A stretch of DNA of 5,552 nt, taken from an uncultured Longilinea sp. (lineage in GTDB: Bacteria; Chloroflexota; Anaerolineae; Anaerolineales; Anaerolineaceae). The notes beneath the pieces are model-generated. The model ran no database searches. It saw only the letters and a program-made list of their open reading frames with translations, and was not told the origin of the DNA. Numbering within the stretch: the stretch's first letter is position 1; each line of letters opens with the position of its first letter. Made by a program: the position numbers and the translations under genes. The stretch lies in assembly GCA_937863945.1 (NCBI GenBank), contig CALMIB010000025.1, positions 1-5,552 of the forward strand, in the 5' to 3' direction. This document shows positions 5,479 to 5,552 of the stretch, in pieces.

Positions 5479-5552
5479 GTCGCTATCTGAAAGCGTCGCC
5501 GCCTGGTTGGGGGGGTGCTGCTAAACTTTGAACTTATGCAGCGATCCGGCAT
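5479..5552 (-). pseudogene. Upstream continuation of the kinase frame, broken by an in-frame TAG at 5521-5523
   Basis: The kinase frame continues upstream of the GTG as AGSLHKFKV-stop-QHPPNQAATLSDSDV. This has the standard form of the linker between propeller blades. It aligns without gaps to the next blade (VRVFRHDPLSEDSIGGDDV, residues 31-49 of the open frame), and the distance from F or V to the following LWVG tryptophan is 30 residues in both. The TAG stands where the next blade has F34 and others have an aromatic residue or serine, so a TAT or TAC tyrosine codon one base away is a natural ancestor. The frame is open again from the stop to the window edge, and the rest of the gene lies outside. 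The gene is therefore either nonsense-mutated or carries a sequencing error here. Confidence 0.75.

Noticed and set aside
5509..5515. Frameshift at the run of seven G (C on the minus strand) near the kinase 5' end
   Set aside because: Propeller-like sequence reads in the same frame on both sides of the run, and the blade spacing is exact. The lesion is the TAG, not a frame change.

Overview
The window looks like a chromosomal segment of a GC-rich, free-living bacterium. The gene types fit the Chloroflexota (Anaerolineae) best: a WYL regulator, a Reg_prop/Y_Y_Y sensor kinase of the HisKA_3 class, and tRNAs without an encoded CCA. That assignment is an inference from family distribution and style, and no marker gene is present to prove it. 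Shine-Dalgarno sequences of the AGGAG type precede two of the genes, and sigma-70-like promoters can be read.

Layout. Positions 1-375 are an RNA region. It holds the 3' part of a tRNA-Gly(GCC) with its terminator, then a complete tRNA-Cys(GCA) with its own promoter and terminator, then an exact 64-bp second copy of the tRNA-Cys 3' end plus terminator. Positions 376-459 are a regulatory stretch with a perfect 12-bp palindrome where a -35 box should be. It leads into a WYL-domain transcriptional regulator (460-1419, +). A promoter-like region with another inverted repeat and a GC-rich hairpin leader follows. It precedes an unrecognised 135-residue protein (1649-2056, +). That gene meets a GNAT acetyltransferase (2053-2556, -) tail to tail, with the two stop codons sharing bases. 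The GNAT gene has a good promoter of its own (2636-2666, -). A 200-bp stretch with only a doubtful small reading frame separates it from a clear rho-independent terminator (2867-2892, -), which closes a large sensor histidine kinase gene (2932 to beyond the right edge, -).

The most notable point is in the kinase. The open frame can be read from a GTG at 5478, but the same frame clearly continues upstream as beta-propeller sequence. It aligns without a gap to the neighbouring blade and is interrupted by one in-frame TAG at 5521-5523. The 848-residue frame has no signal peptide and no credible ribosome binding site, so its start is probably an artefact of that stop codon. The gene is either a nonsense-mutated pseudogene, a sequence error, or a case of readthrough.

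The protein genes do not form an obvious pathway. The two regulators (WYL and kinase) and the GNAT enzyme appear to be independent transcription units. No response regulator for the kinase is in the window. I do not see a convincing new multi-gene system. The items worth following are the interrupted kinase, the tRNA-Cys tail duplication, and the two promoters whose -35 position is occupied by a palindrome.
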